From contig NZ_CP073745.1 of the NCBI RefSeq assembly GCF_024397975.1, positions 2,072,501 through 2,136,500 on the forward strand: a stretch of 64,000 nt of DNA. Reading direction: 5' to 3'. This document shows, one piece after another, positions 45,835 to 55,233 of this stretch. The position numbers were made by a program, and so were the translations under genes. The DNA is from Bacterioplanoides sp. SCSIO 12839. Lineage in GTDB: Bacteria > Pseudomonadota > Gammaproteobacteria > Pseudomonadales > Oceanobacteraceae. Below the pieces are notes generated by a model that saw nothing but the letters and a program-made list of their open reading frames with translations, had not been told where the DNA came from and searched no databases. Numbering within the stretch: position 1 is the stretch's first letter; every line of letters starts with the position of its first letter.

Positions 45835-47415
45835 TCAAACCGTGTCTGGAATCACAACCAGCAAGGTCGCATCATCGCTGGCTTGTTTACTAACACAGTT
45901 ATCATAGTAGTCCATGGCCGCCAGTTTGCCGGAACCATGAGGCTCATTACTATTTTGTATTGCCCGGAGATCACGCTCCAGCAGACCCCAGAACTGAACC
46001 TGCTGCCCGGGCGAAAGCGAGTCTGTTAAACCGTCGGTGTATAGCACCATAGGTGTTGCGAGCTGAATCGCCGTGTTAGTGAACGGGCTACCAGACTGCC
46101 CGGCAATAAAGCCCAGTAACGGGCCATTGCTGTATTGCAGATCCACCCAACCAGCGGCGGTTAATTGTTTCGCCGCCGGGTGCCCGGCACTGGCAAGCGT
46201 GACCCGCCCATTCGTTTCCAGTTTTAGTGCAATGGCCGTTAGCAGGCTGCTACCCATCAACTCATCCTGCTCCAACCCTTGTGCCATACTGCCGAGCAAG
46301 CGATCTGGCTTGATGTTTAGTCCCAGCTGCTGCATGCCCTGGGTCAGACCATGCAAAAAACCGTGATACACGTGCACAAAAAAACGCGCCTGGGCATCGT
46401 GTCCCATCACGTCGGCCAGCAAGATCAGACTATGTTGTTCACCCTCAACGTGTTGCTGATCCTGAAACACAAAATCACCGCCACCACCTTTTGCTTCACC
46501 CGATGAACGACTTTCCAGCAACAGGCGAAACCCGGGTTGCTGAATTCGCAACGCAGGTGCAAGCTGGCGGGTAATATCACTCGATAATTGCTCACCAATG
46601 ACCCGGGACAGCTGTTCGTGATGCAACAACACTCGCTCAATACAAGACGTTAGTTGTTTTTTATTAACGGGCTTTTGCAGCACGTCATCAATCGGCAAGT
46701 GATACAGCGCATCCGGACTCTCTCCAGTCAGAAAGACAAACGGCAAGGCACCTTGCAGCTGATGCACCCGAACCCTGAGGTTAAATCCATCTAACTCGGG
46801 CATATTTACATCTGAAATGACTAAATCAGCCGAATGATGAGTCAGCCACTCCAGTGCCTTCAACGGCTGAGAAAACACCACGGGTTCATAATCCGGTTGT
46901 AAAAAGGCTTCTATCTGAATCAACAGCGAGGGATCATCATCAATCACCACAATGCGTTTTGGCTGCTGTGGCAAAGTATCCTGAATAAAAATCTTAAAAA
47001 CCCAGGCTTGTTCAGAATCAGCAAAACCATACTCCACCCGATCACTCAGCGATTTAATTAATCCCAATCCCATGCCGGATATTTTTAACTGATCAAACTC
47101 GGTATCCGCTTGCACCCAGAACGAGTCAAATTCCACAAACCCGGAACCATCGTCACAAATCGACAAACACCAGTCTCGATCTTGACGGGCTAATTGAACG
47201 CCAACCGTTTTCGGCCGTTGTTGCGAGTGTTTATAAAGATTAGTCAACCACTCACTGGTTAATAACACCAGTGGTTCCAGCGACGTACGGCCGGTTTTAG
47301 CAACCCAATCCGCCACACAAGTACGCCCCGCTGCAATAAAAGCCTCATCGGCTGACGTCAGCTGAAAAGATTGCTGAAACAAAATCTTATCTGGCTCACC
47401 CATGGCGATCGACAT
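45835..47415 (-). CDS. SypE-like kinase-receiver-PP2C phosphatase
   Basis: The product is 526 residues with three domains. An RsbW-like ATPase/serine kinase spans about 20-145 (N box SEWLTNLYKH with Glu55/Asn59, CDDGSGF at 87-93, GMGLGL at 114-119). A receiver spans about 153-265 (DDD at 159-161, phospho-acceptor Asp202, Lys249). A PP2C/SpoIIE phosphatase spans about 295-526 (GGGGDF at 310-315, LLADVMGHD with Asp335 and Asp340, ASAGHP, DGLTD, SDDATL). This exact domain order defines V. fischeri SypE, which both phosphorylates and dephosphorylates the STAS protein SypA. All catalytic residues look intact in both enzymes. The likely substrate is Ser55 of the protein at 54727-55080. Confidence 0.92.
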   Translation of the reverse strand: MSIAMGEPDKILFQQSFQLTSADEAFIAAGRTCVADWVAKTGRTSLEPLVLLTSEWLTNLYKHSQQRPKTVGVQLARQDRDWCLSICDDGSGFVEFDSFWVQADTEFDQLKISGMGLGLIKSLSDRVEYGFADSEQAWVFKIFIQDTLPQQPKRIVVIDDDPSLLIQIEAFLQPDYEPVVFSQPLKALEWLTHHSADLVISDVNMPELDGFNLRVRVHQLQGALPFVFLTGESPDALYHLPIDDVLQKPVNKKQLTSCIERVLLHHEQLSRVIGEQLSSDITRQLAPALRIQQPGFRLLLESRSSGEAKGGGGDFVFQDQQHVEGEQHSLILLADVMGHDAQARFFVHVYHGFLHGLTQGMQQLGLNIKPDRLLGSMAQGLEQDELMGSSLLTAIALKLETNGRVTLASAGHPAAKQLTAAGWVDLQYSNGPLLGFIAGQSGSPFTNTAIQLATPMVLYTDGLTDSLSPGQQVQFWGLLERDLRAIQNSNEPHGSGKLAAMDYYDNCVSKQASDDATLLVVIPDTV

Positions 47416-47479
47416 GTGCTTATCCTTATGTGTCTGGCGTTATATCTATTTCTGGCATTACTTATGTTTATGACGTTAC
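47416..47479. repeat. Degenerate short tandem repeats between sypF- and sypE-like genes
   Basis: On the minus strand the 64-base gap is built from about four imperfect units of 17-19 bases with shared cores (CCAGAAATATAAG, CATAAACATAAG, CCAGAAATAGATA, CCAGACACATAAGG). The last unit supplies the AAGGATA ribosome site of the sypE-like gene. Confidence 0.4.
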
Positions 47480-50392
47480 TTATATTTCTGGTGTTGCTAA
47501 AAGAGGATGTTGCGACAATGCCTCAATGCTTTGTCGAATCAACTCATCCAGCTGTTTCAACTCTGTCTCACTCGCCAGCTCTGTTTTGGTTTTTGCTTCC
47601 AGTGTTTTAGCTAGCTGCGAAAGAGGTAAAGCACCATAACTGGCAGCACTGCTTTTCAGGGTATGCGCTTCACGATTCATGGCGACCTGATCATGCTCGG
47701 TGAGCGCCTGATACATGCCTTGCATACGTAAGTCACTTTCATCACAAAACACCTTGGCCATACGCTGAACCACGGCAACCGACGTATCGTCGATCAATCT
47801 CTGCAATACCAATTCGTCGATCAGATTATTTCTTTCACCGTTCTTTCCCTCAGCACCCTTTATTTCACCACCATCCGTTAATTCATCAACAGCTATGGTT
47901 TCAGCGGTTTCAGTTTCGGTAGCTAAGGCTTCAGCTGCATTAGGCGGGCCCGGTTTGGCTTTGTCGGGCATGACTTTCTGTTGTTTTGCGTCAACCCAGC
48001 GAATTAATTCTGCAAACAGATCACGCTTCACCACAGGTTTTGCCACAAATCCCTGCATACCGGCTTCAATACACTGTTCTTTGACCTCAGCAATGACATT
48101 GGCGGTCATCGCCACAATAGGCGTTTCGCCCATTTTTCCAGGTAGTTTGCGAATCTGGCGACTGGCTTCAAGACCATCCATTTCGGGCATTTGCAAATCC
48201 ATCAACACCAGATCATAAGGCAGGTTCTGTACGGCACGCACGGCTTCAATCCCATTCGCAACGGCATCAACCGAATAGCCTCCGGCTTCCAACATATTAA
48301 TGGCAACCAACTGGTTAGCCTGGCTATCTTCAGCCAGCAAGATGCGAAAAGAGAAACCTTCCGCCGGCAAACGCATAAGCTCCGAGCGAATTTCATCCGG
48401 CTGAGTGGTTTCGTTATTTAATAAGGCAATGAGTGATTTAGCCAACCATTGCGGACGGTAGTGAGATGGCAAACACAGGTCAAAACCAATTGACTGATAA
48501 TGTTGAATCAGGGCCTGGTTATTACCTTCGATTAAAAGAACCAATGGAATATCGCCGTGCAGAGCTTTCAATTGTTGCAACATCGATTCTGCTGACTGCT
48601 CCAATACACGAAACTCGATGATAGCGACTTCAATATCACCATCCTGCAGCAATTCTGCATAATCCTCATAACACTCAATGTTATGCGTCACGGCACCCAA
48701 CGACATAAACTGTTCTTTTAATAATAAAGACGGTTTATCACGGTCAAACCAGGTACCAATTTTTATATCACTCAGAGCAGGTTTATCCGCATGAAGCGAT
48801 GTTTCAGCCACCGATGACAACAACAATGAAAACGAAAAGGTTGAGCCTTTTCCTGGTCGGCTGCGCAATGACATTTCGGAGTTCATTAAGGTTAATAACT
48901 TCCGGCTGATGGATAATCCCAACCCCGTTCCTCCGAACCGGCGCGTATCATTGCCATCGGCCTGAACAAATTCATCAAACAGCTTTTTCTGATCTTCCGG
49001 TGAGATTCCAATGCCACTGTCTTCGACACTGAAGCCAAGCACAACCTGATCATCCGTTTGTTTGTGCAGATCAACCCGAACAATCACCGCTCCCTGCTCG
49101 GTAAATTTAACCGCATTACCAACCAGGTTCATCAATACCTGACGAATACGACCGGAGTCTCCCGTCAGTAACGACGGAATTAATGGATCCACATAACAGC
49201 ATAAAATAACGCCTTTTTCTGCGGCACGGCTGCTGAGGAGGTCAACAATATCGTATACCAAACTCAACAGATTAAAATCATCCTGCTCCAGTACCAGCTT
49301 GCCCGCTTCGATTTTCGAAAAATCCAGCACGTCATTAAGAATGGTCAATAATCCCTGTCCTGAATTGAGTGCAGTATCCACATAATGGCGCTGTGTATTC
49401 TCCAACTCTGTTTCTTGCAGCAAACCTAATAAACCTAATACTGCATTTAATGGCGTACGAATTTCATGAGACATGGATGCCACAAACTGGGATTTGTATT
49501 TATTCGCCCGTTCGGCCATATCTCTGGCTTCAGACAAATCTTCAACGTATTGCTTACGTTCGGATATATCCTGCAATGAGGCGGAAAAGTAGGTTAATCC
49601 GGAGATATGTAATGGAAACAGCGTGAGTTCAACCGGAAACTTCTCGCCATTACGGCGTTGTGCGATCACTTCAACACGACGATTGATAAAAGAACCGGAA
49701 CCATTTTTCTGATAATTTTTTAACCCGGCACGGTGAAAGGCTCGTGCTTCTGGAGGAATAATCAGATCAGCCAACGATTGGCCAATAACCTCTTCACGCA
49801 GATACCCAAACATCTGACACGCGGCAATATTAAACTCTTCAACCTCATCGTCCTGATTGATCAGTACAATGGCATTCACGTTATTATCGATAATGGTTGA
49901 ATGAACTGCGTGTTCCATTTTCAGGAAATCAATATCGGCTTCACGCTCACTGACGTTGTAAAAATGCAGCAAAATAAAATGGTTATTGCCATGCGAAAAA
50001 CGCTTAAACGCCACATCGACCGGAAATAAATCATTACCAGCCGCTCGGGCAACCGATGATTGCTGAATAGAAGCATGCTCAGACGTCGAAAGCTCAGATA
50101 ATGTCTGGCGCAGTTTCAACGCCGGGAAATGATACTGAACCGCGCGGTCAGATAGTTTAGAAACCCCGAGTGTGGTTAAGGCTTCGTCATTGTAAGCAAC
50201 CAGATGCTGGTCTTCATCAACCATCAGCCAGGACCCCGGAATCGCACCAAGCACCTCAGCTAACAATGATTTTTCCTCTTCCGTAACATGCCTTGAGCAA
50301 CAAACTGCAGCAGAACGGTGTTGATTCACTCTGGCCGAATAGCGCCTGGGTTGCTTCAGATGTGTCGCCCAACGGCGTTTTTTATAAAACAT
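47480..50392 (-). CDS. SypF-like hybrid sensor histidine kinase with Hpt
   Basis: The product is 970 residues with no visible membrane segment. In order it shows two PAS-like domains (about 45-150 and 165-280), HisKA with His309 in SMSHEIRTP, an ATPase domain (NLVGNAVKF, DSGIGIS, GTGLGLS), a degenerate receiver-like region (about 540-655) that lacks the acidic pocket and phospho-Asp, a true receiver with Asp732 (LVLMDLQMPEMDG) and a C-terminal Hpt with His910 (EAHTLKSSA). This matches a kinase that hands phosphate through Asp732 and His910 to separate regulators. It corresponds to SypF, but V. fischeri SypF is membrane-bound, so a cytosolic signal is implied here. Targets are by inference the SypG- and SypE-like proteins. 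Confidence 0.9.
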   Translation of the reverse strand: MFYKKRRWATHLKQPRRYSARVNQHRSAAVCCSRHVTEEEKSLLAEVLGAIPGSWLMVDEDQHLVAYNDEALTTLGVSKLSDRAVQYHFPALKLRQTLSELSTSEHASIQQSSVARAAGNDLFPVDVAFKRFSHGNNHFILLHFYNVSEREADIDFLKMEHAVHSTIIDNNVNAIVLINQDDEVEEFNIAACQMFGYLREEVIGQSLADLIIPPEARAFHRAGLKNYQKNGSGSFINRRVEVIAQRRNGEKFPVELTLFPLHISGLTYFSASLQDISERKQYVEDLSEARDMAERANKYKSQFVASMSHEIRTPLNAVLGLLGLLQETELENTQRHYVDTALNSGQGLLTILNDVLDFSKIEAGKLVLEQDDFNLLSLVYDIVDLLSSRAAEKGVILCCYVDPLIPSLLTGDSGRIRQVLMNLVGNAVKFTEQGAVIVRVDLHKQTDDQVVLGFSVEDSGIGISPEDQKKLFDEFVQADGNDTRRFGGTGLGLSISRKLLTLMNSEMSLRSRPGKGSTFSFSLLLSSVAETSLHADKPALSDIKIGTWFDRDKPSLLLKEQFMSLGAVTHNIECYEDYAELLQDGDIEVAIIEFRVLEQSAESMLQQLKALHGDIPLVLLIEGNNQALIQHYQSIGFDLCLPSHYRPQWLAKSLIALLNNETTQPDEIRSELMRLPAEGFSFRILLAEDSQANQLVAINMLEAGGYSVDAVANGIEAVRAVQNLPYDLVLMDLQMPEMDGLEASRQIRKLPGKMGETPIVAMTANVIAEVKEQCIEAGMQGFVAKPVVKRDLFAELIRWVDAKQQKVMPDKAKPGPPNAAEALATETETAETIAVDELTDGGEIKGAEGKNGERNNLIDELVLQRLIDDTSVAVVQRMAKVFCDESDLRMQGMYQALTEHDQVAMNREAHTLKSSAASYGALPLSQLAKTLEAKTKTELASETELKQLDELIRQSIEALSQHPLLATPEI

Positions 50393-50461
50393 TCCATTCT
50401 CTCTCGCACTTCCCTGTCTCAGTCTAGACCATTGCCGCTAAGCATCCCCAAGCAATCACGC

Positions 50462-51262
50462 TTAAACACTCATATTTAACACCGGCGACTCTCTGACCCA
50501 ACGACGAATCCGACCCATCAGGCCGGGCAACCAACGCTGTAAGCGATAACTTTCGCGGATAATTTCATCACCCAACGTCGGCGAATTGATATCGTTAAAC
50601 ACACACCCTGAAAGCTGAACGCCCATACCAGACAATCGCTCCATCGCCATGCTCAATTCAGCCTGGCGCGTAACTCCCGAACGTACCGTCAACAACACAC
50701 CATCACATTCAGCTGCGATCCGTTCGGCGGGCAAGTTATGGCGATTAATCGCGTTGACCGGCGAAGTATCGATGATCACCACATCAAACTCCTTCAGCCA
50801 GGCCTGCAAACAAGCGCTGAGAAAGTGTTTTTCCCGCAGCATCAGATTACCGGTTGGCGTAACGGGGGCTGGCAATACTGCCAGGCCTGATGGCACAACA
50901 TCAGCAGGTGAGGATACGGCGTGGGTTTGATCCGGATAAGCAATCTCTGAAGACATAAAGCCCTCCAGGTCCTGCCATGGCTTCTCTTCGATATCCAGTT
51001 CACGCGCAAGTGCCGGGCGACAGAAGTTCATGTCCACCAGCAAGGTTTTGTGCCCCCCAGCCAGTGCACGCTTAGCCAATGCACACGCCAGAGTGGTAAC
51101 ACCTTCACTACCATGACAAGAGGTAATGGCCAGGCTGCGAACTCCCCGATCAATGGTTTGTGAATAAATGCTTTCTAACTCCGCGTAATGGATCGGTAGT
51201 TCGACCTTTTCAGACGTTACCGAGATGGATTCAACCTCAGGGCTTTTCACAAAATGATTCAT
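50462..51262 (-). CDS. SypD-like CpsD/CapB-type ATPase with degenerate P-loop
   Basis: The product is 266 residues of the P-loop family that controls polysaccharide export (the cytosolic half of Wzc). Walker A' LLVDMNFCRP with Asp77 and Walker B VVIIDTSP are present. Walker A reads C-H-G51-S-E-G54-V55-T-T, so the invariant Lys is Val. The C-terminus (RESPVLNMSV) has no tyrosine cluster. It may therefore be a regulatory rather than kinase-active member, or belong to a Val-type subclass. No transmembrane Wzz half is fused or adjacent. The start overlaps the end of the SypC-like gene by 4 bases. Confidence 0.85.
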   Translation of the reverse strand: MNHFVKSPEVESISVTSEKVELPIHYAELESIYSQTIDRGVRSLAITSCHGSEGVTTLACALAKRALAGGHKTLLVDMNFCRPALARELDIEEKPWQDLEGFMSSEIAYPDQTHAVSSPADVVPSGLAVLPAPVTPTGNLMLREKHFLSACLQAWLKEFDVVIIDTSPVNAINRHNLPAERIAAECDGVLLTVRSGVTRQAELSMAMERLSGMGVQLSGCVFNDINSPTLGDEIIRESYRLQRWLPGLMGRIRRWVRESPVLNMSV

Positions 51263-53532
51263 AACGCTGCCGCTCCTAATGCATAAACTGAAAGAATACT
51301 CAGGACATCCGTCACCCCTTGCATAAACACACGCCAGTTACTGCGGGTCACGTTCGGCACATAGACCGTATCACCCTCACGAATCACCGGCAGCGTGGCA
51401 AAGTCCGGATCCTTAACAAATTCAACCAGGTCAAACGAAGCCGATTGTTCGTCACAACAGGAAGCGTTCACCACCACAATGCGTTCAACATAGGCCGCTT
51501 CGGTTGGGCCACCAGCCTGAGCCAGCAGATCGAGAATGGTCATATTGTCATTAAAGCGGTAACGACCCGGCTTAGCGACTGAGCCCAGCACACGCACGGT
51601 GGTTTCTTTTTCTTCATCCAGCCAGTTGCGGTCTTTTTCCGGGATATAAATACTGTCACCCGGTTTTACGTCTGGCAGCAGGGTTTCATCACCGGTTTCA
51701 AAATACATCGCCAGATTCAGGCGCGACACACGTGGCTTATTGCCGTCGCGGTGCATGATGCGAATATTATGAATATCGGCGTTGGTTGATGGGCCGTCGG
51801 CCGCCGACAAGATATCTAAAAAGCCCATGCTTTCATCAAAGGCATAACGACCTGCAGCATTGACCTCACCGAACAGATAGATCGAACGCTCCGGTGCCTG
51901 ACGCAGCCATTTGGATTTATTGTCCGTTGGATCTTGTGGTAATTCCGGCACCATCACGGTGTAACCAGCTTTTAAAACCGGCAGGTCTTCAATATGGCCA
52001 CCATTTTCATTAAACGACGCCAGATCAAACACCTTACTTTCAACTCGACCATCTTCATGACGCATCACAATTTGGGTCGCAGCAATATCAGCACGCTCTT
52101 CCGGACCACCGGCATGGGCCAATAAATCGAAGACCGACATTTCATCCGACCATTCATAACGGCCCGGGCGACGCACCGCACCCATAATATAAATGGCACG
52201 TGAAGGCGGCACTTTTAACCAGGAGTTTTCATCGGTAGCGGTTTTTTCCGGTACAAAAATCGCGTCACCGGCAATAATTTCTGGTAAGCCAACACTGCTG
52301 CCCTGCTCGGTATATTGCTGCAAATCGAATGGCACCACATCGCCGTTAGCGCGTAATAAGCGAATCTGACGGGTTTCGGCAAAGCGTGTTGGGCCACCGG
52401 CATTCGCCAGAATATCCAGAAACGTTGCCCCTTCCTGATTCTCAAAGGCACCTGGCTTAGGCACTTCACCCATCACATACACCATGCGGGCACCAACTTT
52501 TACTTCTTTTGCCGCAATCGGTACAAACACCGTGGCGCCTTTTTCCAGTTTAATCAGCTTATTACCGTCACCGTTATCGAGATACGCTTTTAAATTAAAT
52601 AAGGTTGGAACGTTGTTATTAATAATGCGGATTTGCTCCACCCCGGCGTAACGGGTCACACCACCGGCGCGCATAATCACATCGATCACAGTGCTGTGTT
52701 GTTTGAACGAAAATAAACCCGGGTTCTGAACTTCACCGAAGACTTTAATGGCATTTTGATCTTCTGCGGCATCACCACCGGATAATAACGTCGCGGCATC
52801 AAAGTCTGCCTGAACGTTACCAATTAACGGTGAAGCTGGAATAAACAAGGTATCCATACTGCTCAAGGCAGGAATAATGTCATCGTTACCGCTATCCAGA
52901 TACGCCTTAAAATTAAACTCAATGACCTGCTCACCATCAGCTGACTGACGTTTTAACTGCATTTTATCCAGCTGAGCACCCTTACGAACACCACCCGCCA
53001 GGCTTAACGCCATTTGTACGTTGGCACGACCCGTTGCATCGACGGGCAGTTCTACCTGACCCGGATTATTAACGTACCCCAATACGGTGACTAATAAGCG
53101 TTTTTCGCGGATAGCAACATCCAAACGGGTAACATCGCGATAAACCGAGGCCAGTGCTTGTTCGATGGCAATACGTGCATGATTTAACTGCATACCTGCT
53201 ACCGGAATTTCACCCACTTCCGGCAGTACAATCACGCCACGGTTATCGACTGGAAAATCCTGATTTAATTCTTCTTCCCCCGGCAGCGCGATAAACAAGA
53301 CATCGCCAATATGGATTTGCTCACCAGATGATTGTGTTTGTTGCTGCGCTGCCGCTTGTTCCAATACGTCGTTGGCTTCGTTGACCGCCAGCATTTCGCG
53401 CAGCTCCTGAGCCATTTGCTCCAGCTCGTCGTTTTGCGTCGCAGGGTTCTGTGCCATGGCAGAGTTGGCCACTCCAATCAGAGCAAGTCCTACCCAGCTC
53501 AAAAAAAACATTCGAAAAAATAAACGGGTCAT
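51259..53532 (-). CDS. SypC-like polysaccharide export protein with six SLBB repeats
   Basis: The product is 757 residues with a Sec signal peptide (about 1-28, ending AMA) and no lipobox. An N-terminal polysaccharide-export domain (about 70-150, IHIGDVLFIALPG...) is followed by six SLBB repeats, each recognisable by a G-x-V-x-x-P/A-G core and an AGG/ADG turn, starting near residues 148, 264, 353, 447, 552 and 645. The Wza family forms the outer-membrane export channel; six SLBB domains is more than the two or three of Wza and suggests a tall periplasmic stalk. The C-terminus is a short hydrophobic helix. It matches SypC by position between the OmpA lipoprotein and the ATPase. Confidence 0.9.
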   Translation of the reverse strand: MTRLFFRMFFLSWVGLALIGVANSAMAQNPATQNDELEQMAQELREMLAVNEANDVLEQAAAQQQTQSSGEQIHIGDVLFIALPGEEELNQDFPVDNRGVIVLPEVGEIPVAGMQLNHARIAIEQALASVYRDVTRLDVAIREKRLLVTVLGYVNNPGQVELPVDATGRANVQMALSLAGGVRKGAQLDKMQLKRQSADGEQVIEFNFKAYLDSGNDDIIPALSSMDTLFIPASPLIGNVQADFDAATLLSGGDAAEDQNAIKVFGEVQNPGLFSFKQHSTVIDVIMRAGGVTRYAGVEQIRIINNNVPTLFNLKAYLDNGDGNKLIKLEKGATVFVPIAAKEVKVGARMVYVMGEVPKPGAFENQEGATFLDILANAGGPTRFAETRQIRLLRANGDVVPFDLQQYTEQGSSVGLPEIIAGDAIFVPEKTATDENSWLKVPPSRAIYIMGAVRRPGRYEWSDEMSVFDLLAHAGGPEERADIAATQIVMRHEDGRVESKVFDLASFNENGGHIEDLPVLKAGYTVMVPELPQDPTDNKSKWLRQAPERSIYLFGEVNAAGRYAFDESMGFLDILSAADGPSTNADIHNIRIMHRDGNKPRVSRLNLAMYFETGDETLLPDVKPGDSIYIPEKDRNWLDEEKETTVRVLGSVAKPGRYRFNDNMTILDLLAQAGGPTEAAYVERIVVVNASCCDEQSASFDLVEFVKDPDFATLPVIREGDTVYVPNVTRSNWRVFMQGVTDVLSILSVYALGAAAL

Positions 53533-53534
53533 GA

Positions 53535-54647
53535 TTATTCTCCCTGCTGACGCGATCGTTGCTCATACGCTTCGTGATACGAATAAGAAAAATCGTCATT
53601 TAAGTAGCGTTGAGTTTGCGTTTTGGAGGTGTCTTCAACATCCCGAACATCAAATTGCCATTGATTGACCCGCTCCGATTTAACAATACTTTCTTTAGTA
53701 ACAGCTTCAGACAAATCGTGTTCAGCGCCGGAAGAGTGGGTAAAACCAAACTGTTGGTCCAATTCGATATACAGCTGATCCAGCGTTGGTTTCGGTTCCA
53801 GGACTTCAATATGGACCCGGCGATTTTTTAATCGACCGGCCCAGGTATTGTTGGTTGCGCGCGGTAAATGTTCGCCAAATGCACGAATGATCATACGATC
53901 TTCTTCAATGCCTAAAGCGGCTAATTCATCGCGAACCTGACGTGCGCGACGCAGAGATAAATCCTGGTTGTAATCGTAAGACGCATTGGAATCGGTATGG
54001 CCATTCAAACGCAGAATTAATTGTGGGTAGGCTTTTAAATAACGACTCGCGACCAATAAATGCTCACGGTACAGAGGTGCCAGATGATCGGAGTCGTTAG
54101 CAAAGGCATTATCGCTGTTTAATAAATGACGCAGCATATACAACGCATAACGATAACGAAATTCGGCATCACGTTTCTGGCTACTTTCAACGTTGACGCT
54201 GCGGGTAGCAACATTTTCAGGGCAATGGGTATGGCGCTTAATATAAATTAAACGACGTTCCAGCTCGTCAACTTCGCGATGCACAATCACCAGTGTATTA
54301 CGCGCATCTTCTAACAGATTACCGTCTAACTCACGACGTGCGCGTTGTGACATCAGTGTGACTTCACGGACACGCGCCGGAATACATTCACGAGCGCCAC
54401 GTAAAATCAGCGTATCCAACTTCAGGTTATGAAGCTGCCATTGAGTCTCCAGCGCCCCTTTTGACTCCGGCAGAATTCCCATCCAATCATCGATCTGATC
54501 CAGGTAATACTGGCGACTGGTATCCACCTGCACATCGCCGCCCTGCCCATGCTCTGGCCAGCTGCTGCAGCCGGTCAAAGTAAGAACGGCTACAGCTGAA
54601 GCCACTGAGAGAACCGGGGTAACCCATGTGTGAAGAGTAATCTGCAT
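53535..54647 (-). CDS. SypB-like OmpA-domain lipoprotein
   Basis: The product is 370 residues with a lipoprotein signal (lipobox LTGC, Cys at about residue 27). A helical middle region is followed by a C-terminal OmpA peptidoglycan-binding domain: LRLNGHTDSNASYDYNQDLS near residues 212-231, then RRARQVRDELAALG and NRRVHIEV. It would tie the export channel to the cell wall. A Ser/Thr-rich tail of about 80 residues ends in EQRSRQQGE. It lies 2 bases before the SypC-like start and 79 bases after the STAS gene, all on the minus strand. Confidence 0.9.
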   Translation of the reverse strand: MQITLHTWVTPVLSVASAVAVLTLTGCSSWPEHGQGGDVQVDTSRQYYLDQIDDWMGILPESKGALETQWQLHNLKLDTLILRGARECIPARVREVTLMSQRARRELDGNLLEDARNTLVIVHREVDELERRLIYIKRHTHCPENVATRSVNVESSQKRDAEFRYRYALYMLRHLLNSDNAFANDSDHLAPLYREHLLVASRYLKAYPQLILRLNGHTDSNASYDYNQDLSLRRARQVRDELAALGIEEDRMIIRAFGEHLPRATNNTWAGRLKNRRVHIEVLEPKPTLDQLYIELDQQFGFTHSSGAEHDLSEAVTKESIVKSERVNQWQFDVRDVEDTSKTQTQRYLNDDFSYSYHEAYEQRSRQQGE

Positions 54648-54726
54648 CGCGCTAACTCCTGAATCGTCTTCTGGCTTGATGAAGCCTTCTTGATTAATAA
54701 ATCTTTCTGCTTAATGAACCCTTTTG

Positions 54727-55080
54727 TTAATGAACTACGGCCGCTGAGCTATTTTTGTCGCTCAGATAATTGGATAAAGACTCAAACACAGGGATCGTGT
54801 TGGTGATTTTTAAAATGTCTAACAACTCTTTTGGCTGGCCTTGCACACCAATCAATACCATCTGATGCTGCTGTGCCACTAAGCGCTTGTATAAAAACAC
54901 CAAAGCACCAATGCCTGACGAATCGATAAAGCGGACCTCACTCAGATCCACAATCACATCACTGCCATTCACCGCCAGGTCTTCAAACAGGTTGCGAACG
55001 CTGCCAACACTACTGACATCAAAATCGCCGCTTAAGCTGATGACCTGATCTTCATTACATACATAGCTGACAAAACTCAT
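54727..55080 (-). CDS. SypA-like STAS anti-sigma-antagonist protein
   Basis: The product is 117 residues, a single STAS domain. The phosphorylation motif reads FIDSSGIG at residues 51-58; by analogy to SpoIIAA the modified residue is Ser55. In V. fischeri SypA in its unphosphorylated form promotes Syp biofilm, and SypE sets its state. The SypE-like protein at 45835-47415 is the obvious partner. It is the first gene of the main operon, 31 bases after a predicted sigma-54 start site. A target downstream of SypA is not known to me. Confidence 0.92.
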   Translation of the reverse strand: MSFVSYVCNEDQVISLSGDFDVSSVGSVRNLFEDLAVNGSDVIVDLSEVRFIDSSGIGALVFLYKRLVAQQHQMVLIGVQGQPKELLDILKITNTIPVFESLSNYLSDKNSSAAVVH

Positions 55081-55118
55081 GGCTCATTCTCCGATCTTTT
55101 TTGAATACAAGAAGAGTT

Positions 55119-55136
55119 GAGCAAGGCCAATGCCAA
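55119..55136 (-). promoter_or_regulatory. Sigma-54 promoter of the sypA-like operon
   Basis: On the minus strand TTGGCATTGGCCTTGCTC has GG (55134-55133) and GC (55122-55121) separated by 10 bases. Predicted start near 55110, giving a leader of about 30 bases. It matches the other locus promoters closely (TTGGCATT...TTGCT). Confidence 0.8.
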
Positions 55137-55176
55137 ACCAAATAAACTCAATATTTTCAAAGAGTTAAGACGACTA

Positions 55177-55194
55177 GCCGCCTGATTTGGCGGC
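55177..55194. promoter_or_regulatory. Perfect hairpin/operator-like palindrome upstream of sypA-like operon
   Basis: GCCGCC-TGATTT-GGCGGC is a 6-bp perfect inverted repeat with a 6-base spacer, lying between the sigma-54 promoter and the LuxO-type box. It may be a binding site for another regulator or a small hairpin. Confidence 0.35.
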
Positions 55195-55220
55195 GCAAGG
55201 AAGCGATTTCTCAAGATGAT

Positions 55221-55233
55221 TTGCAAAATGCAA
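55221..55233. promoter_or_regulatory. LuxO-type activator box, perfect match
   Basis: TTGCAAAATGCAA matches the LuxO consensus TTGCAWWWTGCAA at every position. It sits about 100 bases upstream of the sigma-54 promoter of the sypA-like operon, a normal enhancer distance. A second right half-site (TGCAA at 55246-55250) lies nearby. Confidence 0.75.

Noticed and set aside
50462-53532. Interpreting the export genes as a group 1 capsule (wza-wzb-wzc) set
   Set aside because: No Wzb phosphatase, no Wzc transmembrane half, no Tyr tail; the regulatory genes and OmpA lipoprotein fit syp instead.
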